Numbered from the stretch's first letter, positions 18,881 to 29,278 are shown. The stretch: 64,000 bases of DNA from Micavibrio sp. TMED2 (GCA_002168225.1 NHBH01000009.1:257609-321608), one strand, 5' to 3'. Numbers and translations are program-made. Notes: a model not told the origin generated them from the sequence alone.

Positions 18881-19920
18881 GTTGAGTATTCGAAATGCAG
18901 GGCCTTGTCCGGGAAGACGTATGAATGTGCCTTGTGCGCGGCGGTGGCGGCCTCGCCGAAGCCGTTGACGATCAGTTTCAGCTTGCCCGGATAGGTCGCC
19001 ACATCGCCGATGGCGAAGATGCCCTCAAGATCGGTCTCGCAGGTGCTCTGGTCGATTTTGATATGGCTGCGGTCAAAGCTCAGGCCCCATTCCTTGAGCG
19101 GGCCGAGATCGGTGGACAGGCCGAAGAATGGCAGCAGGATATCGGCCGGAATATGCTTTTCCTCGCCTTCCATCGACTGCACGATTACCGATTGCAGTTG
19201 ACCATTCTTGCCCTCCAGCCCATGCAGCTGGAACGGAGTGACGAGGTCGAGGCGGTCGTCGTCCGCCAGCCGCTCCATCTTGGCGACGCTGTCGGGCATG
19301 GCCCGGAACTTTGCCCGGCGGTGGACGATCGAAATGCGGGCTGCTACTTCCTGCAGTGACAAAGCCCAGTCGATAGCACTGTCGCCGCCACCGGCAATGA
19401 CGATGCGGCGCCCGGCGAAATCCTCGCGCCGACGCACGGCGTAGAATACTGAGCTGCCCTCATAATCCTCGATGCCGTCGAGCGGTGGTCGGTTCGGGCC
19501 GAAAGCACCGGCTCCGGCGGCGATAATGATCGCCTTGGCGCTGACGGTCAGGCCCTTGCCGGTGGTGACGGTCCAGCCGGTATCGGTCTTCTCAAGCCCC
19601 GTTACTTGCTGGCCGAGGTGGTATTCCGGGTGGAACGGTGCCGATTGCTGTTCCAGCCGGGCGATCAGATGGGCCGACTCAATATTCGGAAAGCCGGCAA
19701 CGTCATAGATCGGCTTTTCCGGGTAAAGCGCCGTGCATTGGCCGCCAATATCGTCGAGCGCATCAATCACCACGGTTTTCATGCCGAGCATGCCGCATTG
19801 GAAGATGGCGTAGAGGCCAACCGGCCCCGCGCCGATGATAATGACGTCGGTGTTTTTGCTCTCTGTCATGATGGGTGCCTGTTCGCTCATCGCCTGTTCT
19901 TTGCTCCCCTGCTGCTGCAC
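18853..19920 (-). CDS. Ferredoxin/flavodoxin-NADP reductase, thioredoxin-reductase-like type
   Basis: A two-dinucleotide-fold flavoprotein (up to 355 residues) that should pass electrons between NADPH and ferredoxin or flavodoxin. The FAD motif is IIGAGPVGLYAIFQCG, followed by DIGGQCTALYPEK; the NADPH motif is VIAGGGDSAIDWAL; the C-terminal FAD contact is GIFAIGDVATYPGKLKLI. It lacks the CxxC redox pair of true thioredoxin reductases, which supports the FNR assignment. The start could be the listed ATG, MSEQ at 19890 or MTES at 19869; the last lies closest to the conserved core. It is divergent from tsaE. Confidence 0.88.
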   Translation of the reverse strand: MQQQGSKEQAMSEQAPIMTESKNTDVIIIGAGPVGLYAIFQCGMLGMKTVVIDALDDIGGQCTALYPEKPIYDVAGFPNIESAHLIARLEQQSAPFHPEYHLGQQVTGLEKTDTGWTVTTGKGLTVSAKAIIIAAGAGAFGPNRPPLDGIEDYEGSSVFYAVRRREDFAGRRIVIAGGGDSAIDWALSLQEVAARISIVHRRAKFRAMPDSVAKMERLADDDRLDLVTPFQLHGLEGKNGQLQSVIVQSMEGEEKHIPADILLPFFGLSTDLGPLKEWGLSFDRSHIKIDQSTCETDLEGIFAIGDVATYPGKLKLIVNGFGEAATAAHKAHSYVFPDKALHFEYSTTKGLPGAA

Positions 19921-20028
19921 GGCATTGTTGTTAGCCGGTGACCGTGTCAGATTGTTGGCGTATTCGTGACGTTTCGCCTGACCGGCCTTTTATGTTTGCC
20001 GGGCGCAACCTACGCTATCTGTCTCATT

Positions 20029-20517
20029 ATGCAAAAAACATCTGGCACAATGTCTCTCCCCGGCGAGACGGCAACCATGTCATTCGGTACTGCACTGGCG
20101 GAAAGCCTGCAGCCTGGCGACATAATCCTGCTCGACGGGCCGGTGGGGGCGGGCAAGACGACACTGGCCCGTGCGCTGATCAGGGCACTGACCCATCCCG
20201 AACAGGATGTGCCGAGCCCGACCTTTACCCTCGTCCAGACCTACCAGACCGGTGAGGGGCATGATCTGCTGCACTATGACCTTTATCGCCTTGAGGAGCC
20301 GGAAGAGCTGATTGAGCTTGGCTGGGACGAGGTTGGCAGCGACCGGACCATTGCCCTGATCGAATGGCCGAACCGGATTGGCGAGATGCCTGTGGGTAAT
20401 GTGTTGCATCTGCAGATAGATACAGGTGAAAATAATCTCGAACGGCAACTGTATTTGCATGGTTACGGCGACTGGGGTAACCGAATGGATGACTTGTTGC
20501 AGAAACTGTCGTCATAA
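20029..20517 (+). CDS. tsaE: tRNA t6A biosynthesis ATPase TsaE
   Basis: TsaE works with TsaB and TsaD to make N6-threonylcarbamoyladenosine in tRNAs reading ANN codons. The protein of about 162 residues shows Walker A DGPVGAGKTTLARALI, the threonine-rich PSPTFTLVQTY and the HYDLYRLEEPEEL segment. ATG at 20029 (MQKTSG) is chosen; ATG at 20050 is possible. The next gene, amgK, starts 27 bases downstream, an arrangement seen across Alphaproteobacteria where tsaE leads the amgK-murU-addBA cluster. Confidence 0.93.
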   Translation: MQKTSGTMSLPGETATMSFGTALAESLQPGDIILLDGPVGAGKTTLARALIRALTHPEQDVPSPTFTLVQTYQTGEGHDLLHYDLYRLEEPEELIELGWDEVGSDRTIALIEWPNRIGEMPVGNVLHLQIDTGENNLERQLYLHGYGDWGNRMDDLLQKLSS

Positions 20518-20543
20518 TAGCGCCAGTCATAAGGGCAGGAACA

Positions 20544-21644
20544 TTGGATCAGGACGATCAGCAAATCGCTGAAGCAACCACTGAATCGGCTGAAACCGAT
20601 CGCTCAGTGCTGGCTGAGGCCTTTGTCGACAAATACGGCTGGTCCGAGGCCGAGCGCGCGCTGCTGCCGAGCGATGCGTCAGAGAAGACGCTGGTCCGCC
20701 TGACCGATAACGCGGTCGATCCGCCCAGCCAGGCGATTTTCATGGACTGGCCAGCCTCACCGGTTGTGCTCAACCAGTTCGTGCGGATTCATGAATTGCT
20801 GCGCAATCTCGGCATCACCACGCCGGAACTGATGGCCCGTGACCTCGAAAACGGCTTCATGCTGGTCGAGGATTTCGGCGATGACGTGTTTTCCAAGCTG
20901 ATTGATGGTGGTCAGGATCCGAAACCGCTCCTGACCCGCGCGACCAAGCTGCTGATCGCCCTGCATAAACGCTTCGACGCGCCGATGGGGCGTGGTCTCA
21001 AGACCTATGATGCCGCGACATTTGCGGATCAGGCTGCCCTGTTCATGGATGCCTACATGCGCGGGGCCGACCTGCTGCCCGAGGATCCGATGGAGTTGCA
21101 GGAACTGGTCGAGATTTTCCTGCAGGTCTGGGAAGCAGCCCTGCAACCGGCCTGTGAGATGCCGAATTCGCTGATCCTGCGGGATTACATCGTTGATAAC
21201 CTGATGCTGCTCGAGGTGCCGGATGATCCGGCGGCGGAGCTTGGCGATAACAGCCTGCGCCGGATCGGGGTGCTTGATTTTCAGGATGGCGGTATCGGTC
21301 CCGGTATCTATGACCTCGTCTCACTGCTCGAGGACGTACGGCGCGATGTATCGCCGGACCTCGTACGCATGATGTGTCAGGGCTATCTCAAATCCTTCCC
21401 CGACATTGATCCGGCAAAGTTCCAGACCGCCTATAATATCCTCAAGGCCCAGCGCCTGACGCGCATTCTCGGCGTCTTTGCCCGGCTCGCCATCGATGAG
21501 GGCGATGATCGCTATATGCAGCACCTGCCGCGCTGCTGGAAGCTGCTCGAAGAGGTGCTGGAGGCAGAGCCAGAACTCGACGGCGTGCGGGCATGGTTCG
21601 ATCGGAATATCCCGAGCGAATTCCGCGCAGGCCTCGTTGCGTGA
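20544..21644 (+). CDS. amgK: N-acetylmuramate/N-acetylglucosamine kinase AmgK
   Basis: This 366-residue member of the aminoglycoside-phosphotransferase fold should phosphorylate MurNAc and GlcNAc at the anomeric position during peptidoglycan recycling, bypassing de novo UDP-MurNAc synthesis. Visible motifs include the hinge MLVEDFGDDVF, the catalytic-loop region SLILRDYIVDNLM and the metal-binding GVLDFQDGGIGPGIYDL. A TTG at 20544 is the start: AGGGCAGGA lies just upstream and no ATG or GTG is close. murU follows after 69 bases, and the pairing makes the assignment firm. Confidence 0.9.
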   Translation: MDQDDQQIAEATTESAETDRSVLAEAFVDKYGWSEAERALLPSDASEKTLVRLTDNAVDPPSQAIFMDWPASPVVLNQFVRIHELLRNLGITTPELMARDLENGFMLVEDFGDDVFSKLIDGGQDPKPLLTRATKLLIALHKRFDAPMGRGLKTYDAATFADQAALFMDAYMRGADLLPEDPMELQELVEIFLQVWEAALQPACEMPNSLILRDYIVDNLMLLEVPDDPAAELGDNSLRRIGVLDFQDGGIGPGIYDLVSLLEDVRRDVSPDLVRMMCQGYLKSFPDIDPAKFQTAYNILKAQRLTRILGVFARLAIDEGDDRYMQHLPRCWKLLEEVLEAEPELDGVRAWFDRNIPSEFRAGLVA

Positions 21645-21713
21645 TTACCTTCACGGGCCTGATCTGGTATTGATGGCCTGATTTCCCGTTCCGAGATATC
21701 CGAGGCTGCCCTC

Positions 21714-22517
21714 ATGGTTGCCAGTTCCACCACCGATAACCCCGTTATGCCCGGAATTGCCATGCCTAAGGTTACCATGCCACGGGTTGCCATGATCATG
21801 GCGGCCGGGCGCGGTGAGCGGATGCGCCATCTGACCGATGACACGCCGAAACCCATGCTTGAGGTTGCCGGTCGCCCGCTGATCGACTGGGTCATTGCCC
21901 GGCTGGTCGAGAACGGTATCGAGCGAATTGTCGTCAATACCTGTTATCTCGGAGACCGGATCATCAATCACCTGAGCAAGCGCGATGAGGCGGAATTTGT
22001 GCTGGTGCCCGAGGAAGAGCGGCTCGAGACCGGCGGCGGTGTCTATAACGCCCGCGCGCATCTGGGCGACGAGCCGTTCTTTGTCATCAATGCCGACACC
22101 CTCTGGCTCGACGGACCCAGCCCGCTGCTGCGGCGGCTGGCCGAACTCTGGCAGCCCGAGCATATGGATGCGCTGCTGATGGTCCAGCCATCGGTGCGGG
22201 TTCATGGCGATTATGAAGGTGATGGCGACTTCAATCTGGAGCCGGATGGCAAGCTGTCCCGCCGGATCGAGGGTGGTATAGCACCCTTTGTTTATGGCGG
22301 TGTGCAGCTGGTCAGCCCGTCCATCCTCGCCGACCCGCCCGCCAAAGCCTTCTCGTTCAACAAATACTGGGATCGGTCGATTGAACAGGGGCGGCTCTAT
22401 GGTATGCCCCATGACGGTGTCTGGTTCCATGTGGGGACACCGGAAGGCCTCGACTTCGCCGATGAGCAGCTGCACCCTGAACGGGCGCGCTGGATCGACC
22501 CGCTGCATATGGTTTGA
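21714..22517 (+). CDS. murU: N-acetylmuramate alpha-1-phosphate uridylyltransferase MurU
   Basis: This nucleotidyltransferase (up to 267 residues) converts MurNAc-1-P and UTP to UDP-MurNAc, completing the recycling route begun by AmgK. The NTP-binding loop is AMIMAAGRGERMRHLTDDTP, with KPMLEVAGRPLIDW and the metal-binding FFVINADTLW following. The first 26 residues hold four further in-frame ATGs (the leader repeats MP-type segments), so the real start could be as late as 21792, which brings the protein to the usual ~240 residues. Its stop overlaps a possible TTG start of addB (TTGA). Confidence 0.9.
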   Translation: MVASSTTDNPVMPGIAMPKVTMPRVAMIMAAGRGERMRHLTDDTPKPMLEVAGRPLIDWVIARLVENGIERIVVNTCYLGDRIINHLSKRDEAEFVLVPEEERLETGGGVYNARAHLGDEPFFVINADTLWLDGPSPLLRRLAELWQPEHMDALLMVQPSVRVHGDYEGDGDFNLEPDGKLSRRIEGGIAPFVYGGVQLVSPSILADPPAKAFSFNKYWDRSIEQGRLYGMPHDGVWFHVGTPEGLDFADEQLHPERARWIDPLHMV

Positions 22518-25500
22518 GTGGCCGGGTTGTGAGTGATCAAGCATCAGATGCGGCCGCCATTTGGCCAGATGACTGGCCTTCCGGGCTTTATACCCTGCCG
22601 CCGACCCAGCCTCTCTTGACCACGCTCGCCCATGGGCTGACCTATCGCTGTCGCCATGATCCGCTGGCGCTGGCCCGGATCACCATCATGCTGCCGACCC
22701 GGCGTGCCTGTCGGGCCATGCGTTCGGCATTTCTGGAGGCGCATCAGCATTTCCGCGCGCTGCAACCGGGCGATGATGGGCGCGAGCAGTCAATCCTGCT
22801 GCCGATCCTGCGCCCGATTGGCGATGTGGATGAGGATGAGCTGATCCTGACCAGCGACGATCCGGGGCTGGAACCGCTGGCACCGCCGATCGGTGGTCTT
22901 GAGCGGCAGTTGCGCTTGTCGCGGGCGATTATGGCGGCGGCCCCGGCGGATGAAAAGCCGACGCCGGAGCGAGCGATTGATCTCGCCGCCGAACTTGCCC
23001 GCCTGCTTGACCAACTCGACATCGAGGGCGTTCCGTTTGAGGCGCTGGCCGGGCTGGTTCCTGATGATTACGCCCATCACTGGCAGGAAGTGCTCCAGTT
23101 CCTCGACATTCTCGGCGAGCATTGGCCGGGTGTTCTGGCCGAACGCGGGGCGACCGATCCCGGCAAGTATCGCGACCGGTGGTTGCGCCGGGCGGCGGAT
23201 TTCATGGCCAGCCAGCGACCGACCGATCCGGTCATCATTGCCGGGTCCACCGGGTCGATCCCGGCGACATCCGCCCTGATGCGAGCCGTACTCGACTTGC
23301 CGCGCGGCACAGTGCTGTTGCCGGGTTTTGATCGCCGCATTGTCGGTGAAACCCTGCCCGAGAGCCATGCCCAGTATCAGTTGCTGAAGCTGGTCAATGA
23401 GCTGGGCGCGACGCCTGAAGATTGGCCCGCACCGTGGCCCGATAGCGCGTTGGATGCCAAGGCAGCGCATCATCGTCAGGTGCTGATTGATGTGCTGACC
23501 GGCATTGATCCGGGCATGGATGCCGATCCTGCGGTGATGGATCAGGTCACGCCGGTAACCTGCAGCGGGCCGGAGCATGAGGCAATGGTCGCGGCCCTTG
23601 CCATGCGCGAAGTGCTGGAGCCCGATACCCCGGCCAATACCGCTATGCTGGTCACGCCCGACCGCAATATCGCCAACCGGGTCGCCGCCGTGCTCGGGCG
23701 TTATGGCATCACCGTCAATGACAGTGCCGGACAGGCGCTGGCCGATACCCCGGTCGGCATCTGGCTGCGGCTGACGGCGGTGCTGGTCGCCAACCGGTTC
23801 GGGCCGCGTGATCTGCTCAGTGTGTTCAAGCATCCGCTGGCCGCCCTTGGCCGCAACCCGGCTGAGTGTCGGGAGAATATCCGCCTGCTGGAAATGCTGG
23901 TGCTGCGCGGTCCGCGCCCGGCGCCGGGTATCGAGGGGCTGAAACTGGCGCTGGATGCCCGCCGCCATGATGAGGAACGACCGCCGGATATACGGCTGCT
24001 GGCCCGTGCCGATGGTTTTGTCGCCGATCTGGAGGCCGTACTTGAACCGGTTCTGGCACTGGCGGCGGCGGAGACGGGCCATCACAGCCTGAAAACCCTG
24101 ATCACCACCCATATCCGGCTGGCCGAGCAACTGGCCGCCGTGCCGGATATGGCGGGTGCCTACCGGTTATGGGTCGATGAGGCGGGTGAAATGGCAGCCT
24201 CCTTCATCAATGATCTGCTGCTGGCCGGTGACGGCTTCCCGCCGATGGCAGCCCATCACTATGCCGATTTTCTTGCCAGCCTGATGGCGACACGGGTGGT
24301 GCGTCCGAAGAATGCCGCGCATCCACGCCTGACCATTCTCGGCCTGCTTGAGGCGCGGCTGGTTGAGGCTGATCGGGTCATTCTGGCCGGGTTGAACGAG
24401 GGCACATGGCCGCCGGAACCGAGCGCCGATCCATGGCTCTCGCGTCCGATGCGCAAGCGTCTTGGTCTGCCGACACCGGAACGGCGGCTGGGCCAGACCG
24501 CCCATGACTTCGCCGCAGCACTCGGCGCGCCCGAGGTATTTCTGCTGCGGGCTGGCAAGCAGGGCGGGGCACCGACCATTCCGGCGCGCTGGATGCAGTA
24601 TCTCGATGTGATGTTCCAGCGCTGGCGCGATGCCGATCAGCACAAGGCTGATAACGGGTTCAGCCGGATGCTGCGCCGTACAAGCAATTACCAGCGCTGG
24701 GCGGTCATGCTCGACGAGCCGGATGCCGTGGTACCGATTGACGAGCCGGCCCCGACACCGGCTGAGGCTGATCGACCGACCTCTCTGTCCGTAACCGATG
24801 TCGAATTGCTGATGCGCAATCCTTACGGTTTCTATGCCCGGCATGTGCTGAAGCTGCGGGCGCTGGATGACCTCGAACTTGATCCAGGCGCGGCGGAGCG
24901 TGGTTCCTTCATCCACAAGGCGCTGGACCGGTTCACCAAACAGTTTCCGGACCGCCTGCCGCCCGATGCGGTGGAGCAGTTGATTGCCATTGGTGACGAG
25001 GTGTTTGCCGACGTGGCCGACCGTCCCGAGGTCCATGCCTTCTGGTGGGCGCGGTTTATCCGCATTGCCAACTGGTTTGTCGGTCATGAGACCGAGCGGC
25101 GTGAAGCCGGATGGCGACCACGTGCCATGGAGGTACAGGGCAAGACGGTATTTCCATTATCGACCGGTGACATAACATTACGCGGACGCGCCGACCGCAT
25201 TGACCGTGCCATCACCGACAACGCGCTGTCCGTTATCGACTACAAAACCGGATCGGTGCCGGACCGGAAGGATGTGTGCCGTGGCCTGTCACCGCAACTG
25301 GCGGTGGAGGCATTGATCGTTGCCGATGGCGGTTTCGAGGAGGTTGACGCGCAGCAGGCTGCCAGCCTCGAATATATCCGGCTGAGCGGGACGAGCACGC
25401 CCGGTGAGGTCAAGGCCTATACGGGTGATGAGGCTGAGGCGCTGATTACCTATGCCAATCAGGGGCTGAATGAATTGCTGAAGGCCTTCGCGGCGGCGGA

Positions 25501-25612
25501 TATGCCCTATCTGGCCTCGCCGCGCCCCGATCTGGCACCCCGCTATGATGATTATCGCCATCTCGCCCGCTACGATGAATGGGCACCCGGCCTGCTGGAG
25601 GGGCAATCATGA
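22514..25612 (+). CDS. addB: Double-strand break repair protein AddB
   Basis: AddB is the partner of AddA in the helicase-nuclease that resects DNA ends for RecA, replacing RecBCD in Alphaproteobacteria. The 1032-residue length is typical. The inactive helicase part starts with ITIMLPTRRACRAMR in place of a canonical Walker A, as usual for alphaproteobacterial AddB. The C-terminal RecB-like nuclease shows GSFIHKALDRF, RGRADRIDRA and VIDYKTGSVP. The start may be the TTG at 22514, overlapping murU, or more likely the GTG at 22529 (MSDQASDA). AddA begins on the AddB stop codon (ATGA). Confidence 0.93.
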   Translation: MSGRVVSDQASDAAAIWPDDWPSGLYTLPPTQPLLTTLAHGLTYRCRHDPLALARITIMLPTRRACRAMRSAFLEAHQHFRALQPGDDGREQSILLPILRPIGDVDEDELILTSDDPGLEPLAPPIGGLERQLRLSRAIMAAAPADEKPTPERAIDLAAELARLLDQLDIEGVPFEALAGLVPDDYAHHWQEVLQFLDILGEHWPGVLAERGATDPGKYRDRWLRRAADFMASQRPTDPVIIAGSTGSIPATSALMRAVLDLPRGTVLLPGFDRRIVGETLPESHAQYQLLKLVNELGATPEDWPAPWPDSALDAKAAHHRQVLIDVLTGIDPGMDADPAVMDQVTPVTCSGPEHEAMVAALAMREVLEPDTPANTAMLVTPDRNIANRVAAVLGRYGITVNDSAGQALADTPVGIWLRLTAVLVANRFGPRDLLSVFKHPLAALGRNPAECRENIRLLEMLVLRGPRPAPGIEGLKLALDARRHDEERPPDIRLLARADGFVADLEAVLEPVLALAAAETGHHSLKTLITTHIRLAEQLAAVPDMAGAYRLWVDEAGEMAASFINDLLLAGDGFPPMAAHHYADFLASLMATRVVRPKNAAHPRLTILGLLEARLVEADRVILAGLNEGTWPPEPSADPWLSRPMRKRLGLPTPERRLGQTAHDFAAALGAPEVFLLRAGKQGGAPTIPARWMQYLDVMFQRWRDADQHKADNGFSRMLRRTSNYQRWAVMLDEPDAVVPIDEPAPTPAEADRPTSLSVTDVELLMRNPYGFYARHVLKLRALDDLELDPGAAERGSFIHKALDRFTKQFPDRLPPDAVEQLIAIGDEVFADVADRPEVHAFWWARFIRIANWFVGHETERREAGWRPRAMEVQGKTVFPLSTGDITLRGRADRIDRAITDNALSVIDYKTGSVPDRKDVCRGLSPQLAVEALIVADGGFEEVDAQQAASLEYIRLSGTSTPGEVKAYTGDEAEALITYANQGLNELLKAFAAADMPYLASPRPDLAPRYDDYRHLARYDEWAPGLLEGQS

Positions 25613-28600
25613 GCCCGGACAGCACCAATACCAATCCGCCGCTTGATGCCAGTGTGGTGCAGCGTCACGCTGCCGATCCCCATGCGAGCGTCTGGGTGAA
25701 TGCCTCTGCCGGTACCGGCAAGACCAAGGTGCTGACCGACCGCATCCTGCGACTGCTGCTCGCTGGTGTGCGCCCGACACGGATACTGGCCCTGACCTTC
25801 ACCAAGGCAGGGGCTGCAGAAATGTCGATCCGTATGCAGCAGCGGCTCGGTGGCTGGATGGTGGCCGATGATGCCAGGCTGGATGCCCAGCTGCGCGACC
25901 TGCTCGGCGCGGATGGCTACCCAACTGCTGATCTCGCCTTGCGCAGTCAGGCGCGCAGTCTGTTCGCTGCTGTGCTGGAAGCCCCGGGCGGCTTGCAGAT
26001 CCAGACATTGCATTCCTTCTGTACCGGACTGCTGCGCCGGTTCCCGGTTGAGGCGGGGGTGGCCCCCGGCTTCCGGCTGATCGAGGAGGATGCGGCCCAT
26101 ACCACGCTCAATCAGGCCCGTGATTATGTCCTGAATGGACGCAGTGATGATCAGGCGGTGGGGGAGGCGCTCGACTACCTGACCGCGCTGCTCGATGCCG
26201 ATCGGTTTTCCAAGAATATGAACGCCTTGATCGAGGAGCGTGGACGGCTCGCACGTGAGTTGCGCCGGGCCGGGTCGGTAACGGCGCTACAGCAGGAAAT
26301 TTACGATCTTTTTGGTCTGACTGTCGGACAGAGTGAGCGCGAAATACGCCTTGCTGCCTGCACCGATCCGGCAATAGATGAAGCCGGTTTGCGTCAGGCG
26401 CTGTCAGACTTTGCGAATAATCCCAAGGCCAAAGCGACAGAGAAAAAGCACGTGCCGGCGATGGAAGCTTTTCTTGCTGCTGAACCGGAAAAGCGTCTCG
26501 CCCTGCTTGATGATTATCTCGGGGTTTTCTTCATCAAGAGCGGGGCACAGAAAGCTGATAAATCGATGGTCACCGCGGCGTTCAAAGAGCATCTGCCGAT
26601 CATGCGTGCTGAAGCCGAGCGTCTGGAAGCGTGGCGTGAGCGGTGGATGGGGACGAGGATTGCCGAGGCGAGTTGCCATTTCCTGACTGTGGGTGAGGCG
26701 ATCCTTCGGCGCTATCAGCAGTTGAAACAGCATCTGGGTTATCTCGATTTCAGTGACCTGATCCTGATCAGCCGTGACCTGTTGCGCAGTACCGGCAAGG
26801 CGGCGTGGGTGCTTTACAAGCTGGATGAAGGGTTGGATCACCTGCTGATTGACGAGGCACAGGATACCAATCCCGAGCAATGGGATATTGTGCAGACCAT
26901 TGCCGATGAATTCTTCTCCGGCATGGGGGTGGCCGAGGGACGGGAAGGGCCGGACGGGCATCTGATCCCGCCGCGTAGCCTGTTCGTGGTCGGTGACGAA
27001 AAGCAGTCGATCTACAGCTTCCAGCGGGCCAGCCCGGAAACCTTCAAATCCATGCGCACCACCTTTGCCCGGCAGGTCGAGGAAGCCCAGCGTCCATGGC
27101 GTCCGCTGCAACTATCCCATTCCTTCCGTACCTCGCCACCGGTCCTGCAACTGGTCGATAAGGTCTTTGCCGATGACATCGCTGCTGCCGGTGTACGTCC
27201 CGATGATGGCGCAGGCGTACAGCACTTTTCCTCCCGTGCCGGTCATGCCGGTCGGATCATCCTCTGGCAGCCCGAGCCGCGCTTCGAGGGCGATGAACAG
27301 CCGGAGAGCGTGAAAGACCCGCAGCCATGGGAATTGCCGCCACTGAGCCGCGTCGATCAACGCTCGGCCCGACAGCGGCTGGCCGAACGGATAGCCGGAC
27401 AGATACGGGAGTGGCTCGATCAGAAGACGCTGCTGGAGCCCTATAACCGCCCGATCAGGTCCGGCGATATCATGGTGCTGGTGCGTAGCCGCTCAGCCTT
27501 CATCCCTGCGCTGGTCAGGGCATTGCAGGCGCGCAATATCCCGGTGGCCGGTGCTGACCGGATGGTGCTGCCGGAACAGCTGGCCGTGCGTGATCTGCTG
27601 GCGCTGGCGGAGTTTTTGCTGTTGCCCGAGGATGATCTGACGCTGGCCTGTGTGCTGAAATCGCCATTGATCGGGTTGGATGAGGCGCAACTGGCCGAGC
27701 TTGCCATCGGTCGGCAGGGTACCCTGTGGCGCAGTCTGCAGAGCCATGCCGAGGCGTATACGCCTTTCGGAGCGGTTGCGCGCTATCTGGCCCATTGGCT
27801 CGGACGCGTGGATTTCATGAGCCCGTATCAGCTGTTCGCCGGGGTCTTGGCGGCATCCTGTCCGGCCCTGCCGGATGGCACCGGGCGACGGGCGATTCTC
27901 GGGCGGCTCGGCGTTGATGCGGCGGAACCGATTGACGAGTTTCTGGACCGCTGTCTGGCATTCGAGCGCGAGCGACCGGGTGTCATGCAGCAGTTCCTCG
28001 ACTGGCTGATGACCGGCGCGCCGGAGATCAAGCGGGATCAGGAGAGCGGGCACGACCAGATACGCATCATGACCGTGCATGGCTCCAAGGGGCTGCAGGC
28101 GCCGATTGTCATTCTACCGGATACCACCCAGCCGCCGAATGCGCCGGGTTCCCAGCCGCTCTGGCCGGTTGAGTTGGCCCATTCCGGTGCACCGCTGTTT
28201 GCAGGCAGTACAGATGATTATGCCGGTGCCGCGCAGGAGAGATACGATCAGATAAAGGTCAGGCAGAACGAGGAATATAACCGGTTGCTCTATGTCGCCA
28301 TGACCCGAGCGGCGGACTGGCTGCTGGTTTGTGGCTGGCAGCACGGGAACGGCAAGAACCTGCCGGAAAAGAGCTGGTATGAGCGGATCAAGGCCGGTTT
28401 CGAGGCACTGGCGGAAACTGACCAGGTCACCAAAACCGGCGAGGGTGATAGCGCGATATGGGAGTTTGCCTCCGTTCAGAGTGCCGCGCCAAAACCCGAT
28501 GCCCGCCCGTTTGATGATGGCGACCCGCTGGATGCGCTGCCCGATTGGGCGACACGGCTTGCCGCGATGGAGCAGGTGCGGGAACTGGCGCTGACCCCGT

Positions 28601-29187
28601 CCGGTGGCGGTGAGGATGAAACCCATGCCCAGCCCGCAGCAGCATCACCCATCGGTGCAGATGACAGTGTGAATGCCGCGCTGGCCCGTGGTCGCTTGGT
28701 TCATACCCTGCTGCAATGGCTGCCCGCCGCACCGATTGCCGTGCGGGCGAAGCGGTTGACGGAATACCTCGCCAAGCCGGTCCATGATCTCGATGCAGCG
28801 GCACAGGCAGCGCTGACCGGTGAAGTGCTGGCCATCCTCGACCATCCCGATTATGCGCCGCTGTTCGGGCCTGACAGCCGGGCCGAGGTGTCAGTGACGG
28901 GGGAGATCGTGCAGGCGGATGGCACGCGGGTATCGGTCAATGGCCAGATCGACCGTCTGGTTGTGCTGTCGGACCGGGTGCTGATTGTTGACTACAAGAC
29001 GAATCGCCCCCCGCCAACCACGATTGAGGCGGTGCCGCCAGCCTATCTCCGCCAGCTTGCCATGTATCGGCTGCTGGTACAGCGGCTCTACCCGGAAAAG
29101 CCGGTGGAAACGGCGCTTTTGTGGACAATAGACAGCCGGATCATGGCGATTCCGGCACCGGTTCTGGATCAATATTCCGTGTTTTGA
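25609..29187 (+). CDS. addA: Double-strand break repair helicase AddA
   Basis: A UvrD-like ATP-dependent 3'-5' helicase with a C-terminal RecB-type nuclease, about 1192 residues. Walker A is NASAGTGKTKVLTDRIL; Walker B is LLIDEAQDTNPEQWDI; further helicase motifs are DEKQSIYSFQRA and VHGSKGLQAPIVILPDT; the nuclease motif is VNGQIDRLVV...VLIVDYKTNRPPP. I choose the ATG at 25609 preceded by GGAGGGG and overlapping the addB stop. The enzyme processes double-strand breaks with AddB. trxA follows 219 bases later, as in many relatives. Confidence 0.95.
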   Translation: MSPDSTNTNPPLDASVVQRHAADPHASVWVNASAGTGKTKVLTDRILRLLLAGVRPTRILALTFTKAGAAEMSIRMQQRLGGWMVADDARLDAQLRDLLGADGYPTADLALRSQARSLFAAVLEAPGGLQIQTLHSFCTGLLRRFPVEAGVAPGFRLIEEDAAHTTLNQARDYVLNGRSDDQAVGEALDYLTALLDADRFSKNMNALIEERGRLARELRRAGSVTALQQEIYDLFGLTVGQSEREIRLAACTDPAIDEAGLRQALSDFANNPKAKATEKKHVPAMEAFLAAEPEKRLALLDDYLGVFFIKSGAQKADKSMVTAAFKEHLPIMRAEAERLEAWRERWMGTRIAEASCHFLTVGEAILRRYQQLKQHLGYLDFSDLILISRDLLRSTGKAAWVLYKLDEGLDHLLIDEAQDTNPEQWDIVQTIADEFFSGMGVAEGREGPDGHLIPPRSLFVVGDEKQSIYSFQRASPETFKSMRTTFARQVEEAQRPWRPLQLSHSFRTSPPVLQLVDKVFADDIAAAGVRPDDGAGVQHFSSRAGHAGRIILWQPEPRFEGDEQPESVKDPQPWELPPLSRVDQRSARQRLAERIAGQIREWLDQKTLLEPYNRPIRSGDIMVLVRSRSAFIPALVRALQARNIPVAGADRMVLPEQLAVRDLLALAEFLLLPEDDLTLACVLKSPLIGLDEAQLAELAIGRQGTLWRSLQSHAEAYTPFGAVARYLAHWLGRVDFMSPYQLFAGVLAASCPALPDGTGRRAILGRLGVDAAEPIDEFLDRCLAFERERPGVMQQFLDWLMTGAPEIKRDQESGHDQIRIMTVHGSKGLQAPIVILPDTTQPPNAPGSQPLWPVELAHSGAPLFAGSTDDYAGAAQERYDQIKVRQNEEYNRLLYVAMTRAADWLLVCGWQHGNGKNLPEKSWYERIKAGFEALAETDQVTKTGEGDSAIWEFASVQSAAPKPDARPFDDGDPLDALPDWATRLAAMEQVRELALTPSGGGEDETHAQPAAASPIGADDSVNAALARGRLVHTLLQWLPAAPIAVRAKRLTEYLAKPVHDLDAAAQAALTGEVLAILDHPDYAPLFGPDSRAEVSVTGEIVQADGTRVSVNGQIDRLVVLSDRVLIVDYKTNRPPPTTIEAVPPAYLRQLAMYRLLVQRLYPEKPVETALLWTIDSRIMAIPAPVLDQYSVF

Positions 29188-29250
29188 GGTGGTCAGGGAA
29201 CGCTTGGTTCTTGTACCCGACAGCATGATTCCCCACCTTAATGGGCAAGC

Positions 29251-29278
29251 GCAGGGTTCTTGACCCTGCAGGGTTTTG
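29251..29278 (+). terminator. Possible weak terminator after addA
   Basis: GCAGGGT and ACCCTGC form a 7-bp stem with a 5-base loop, followed by AGGGTTTTG. The T run is short and starts several bases after the stem, so termination would be inefficient. It sits 64 bases after the addA stop and before trxA. Confidence 0.35.

Noticed and set aside
22790..24130. 446-residue leftward open frame
   Set aside because: Antisense to addB; long antisense frames are common at this GC content.
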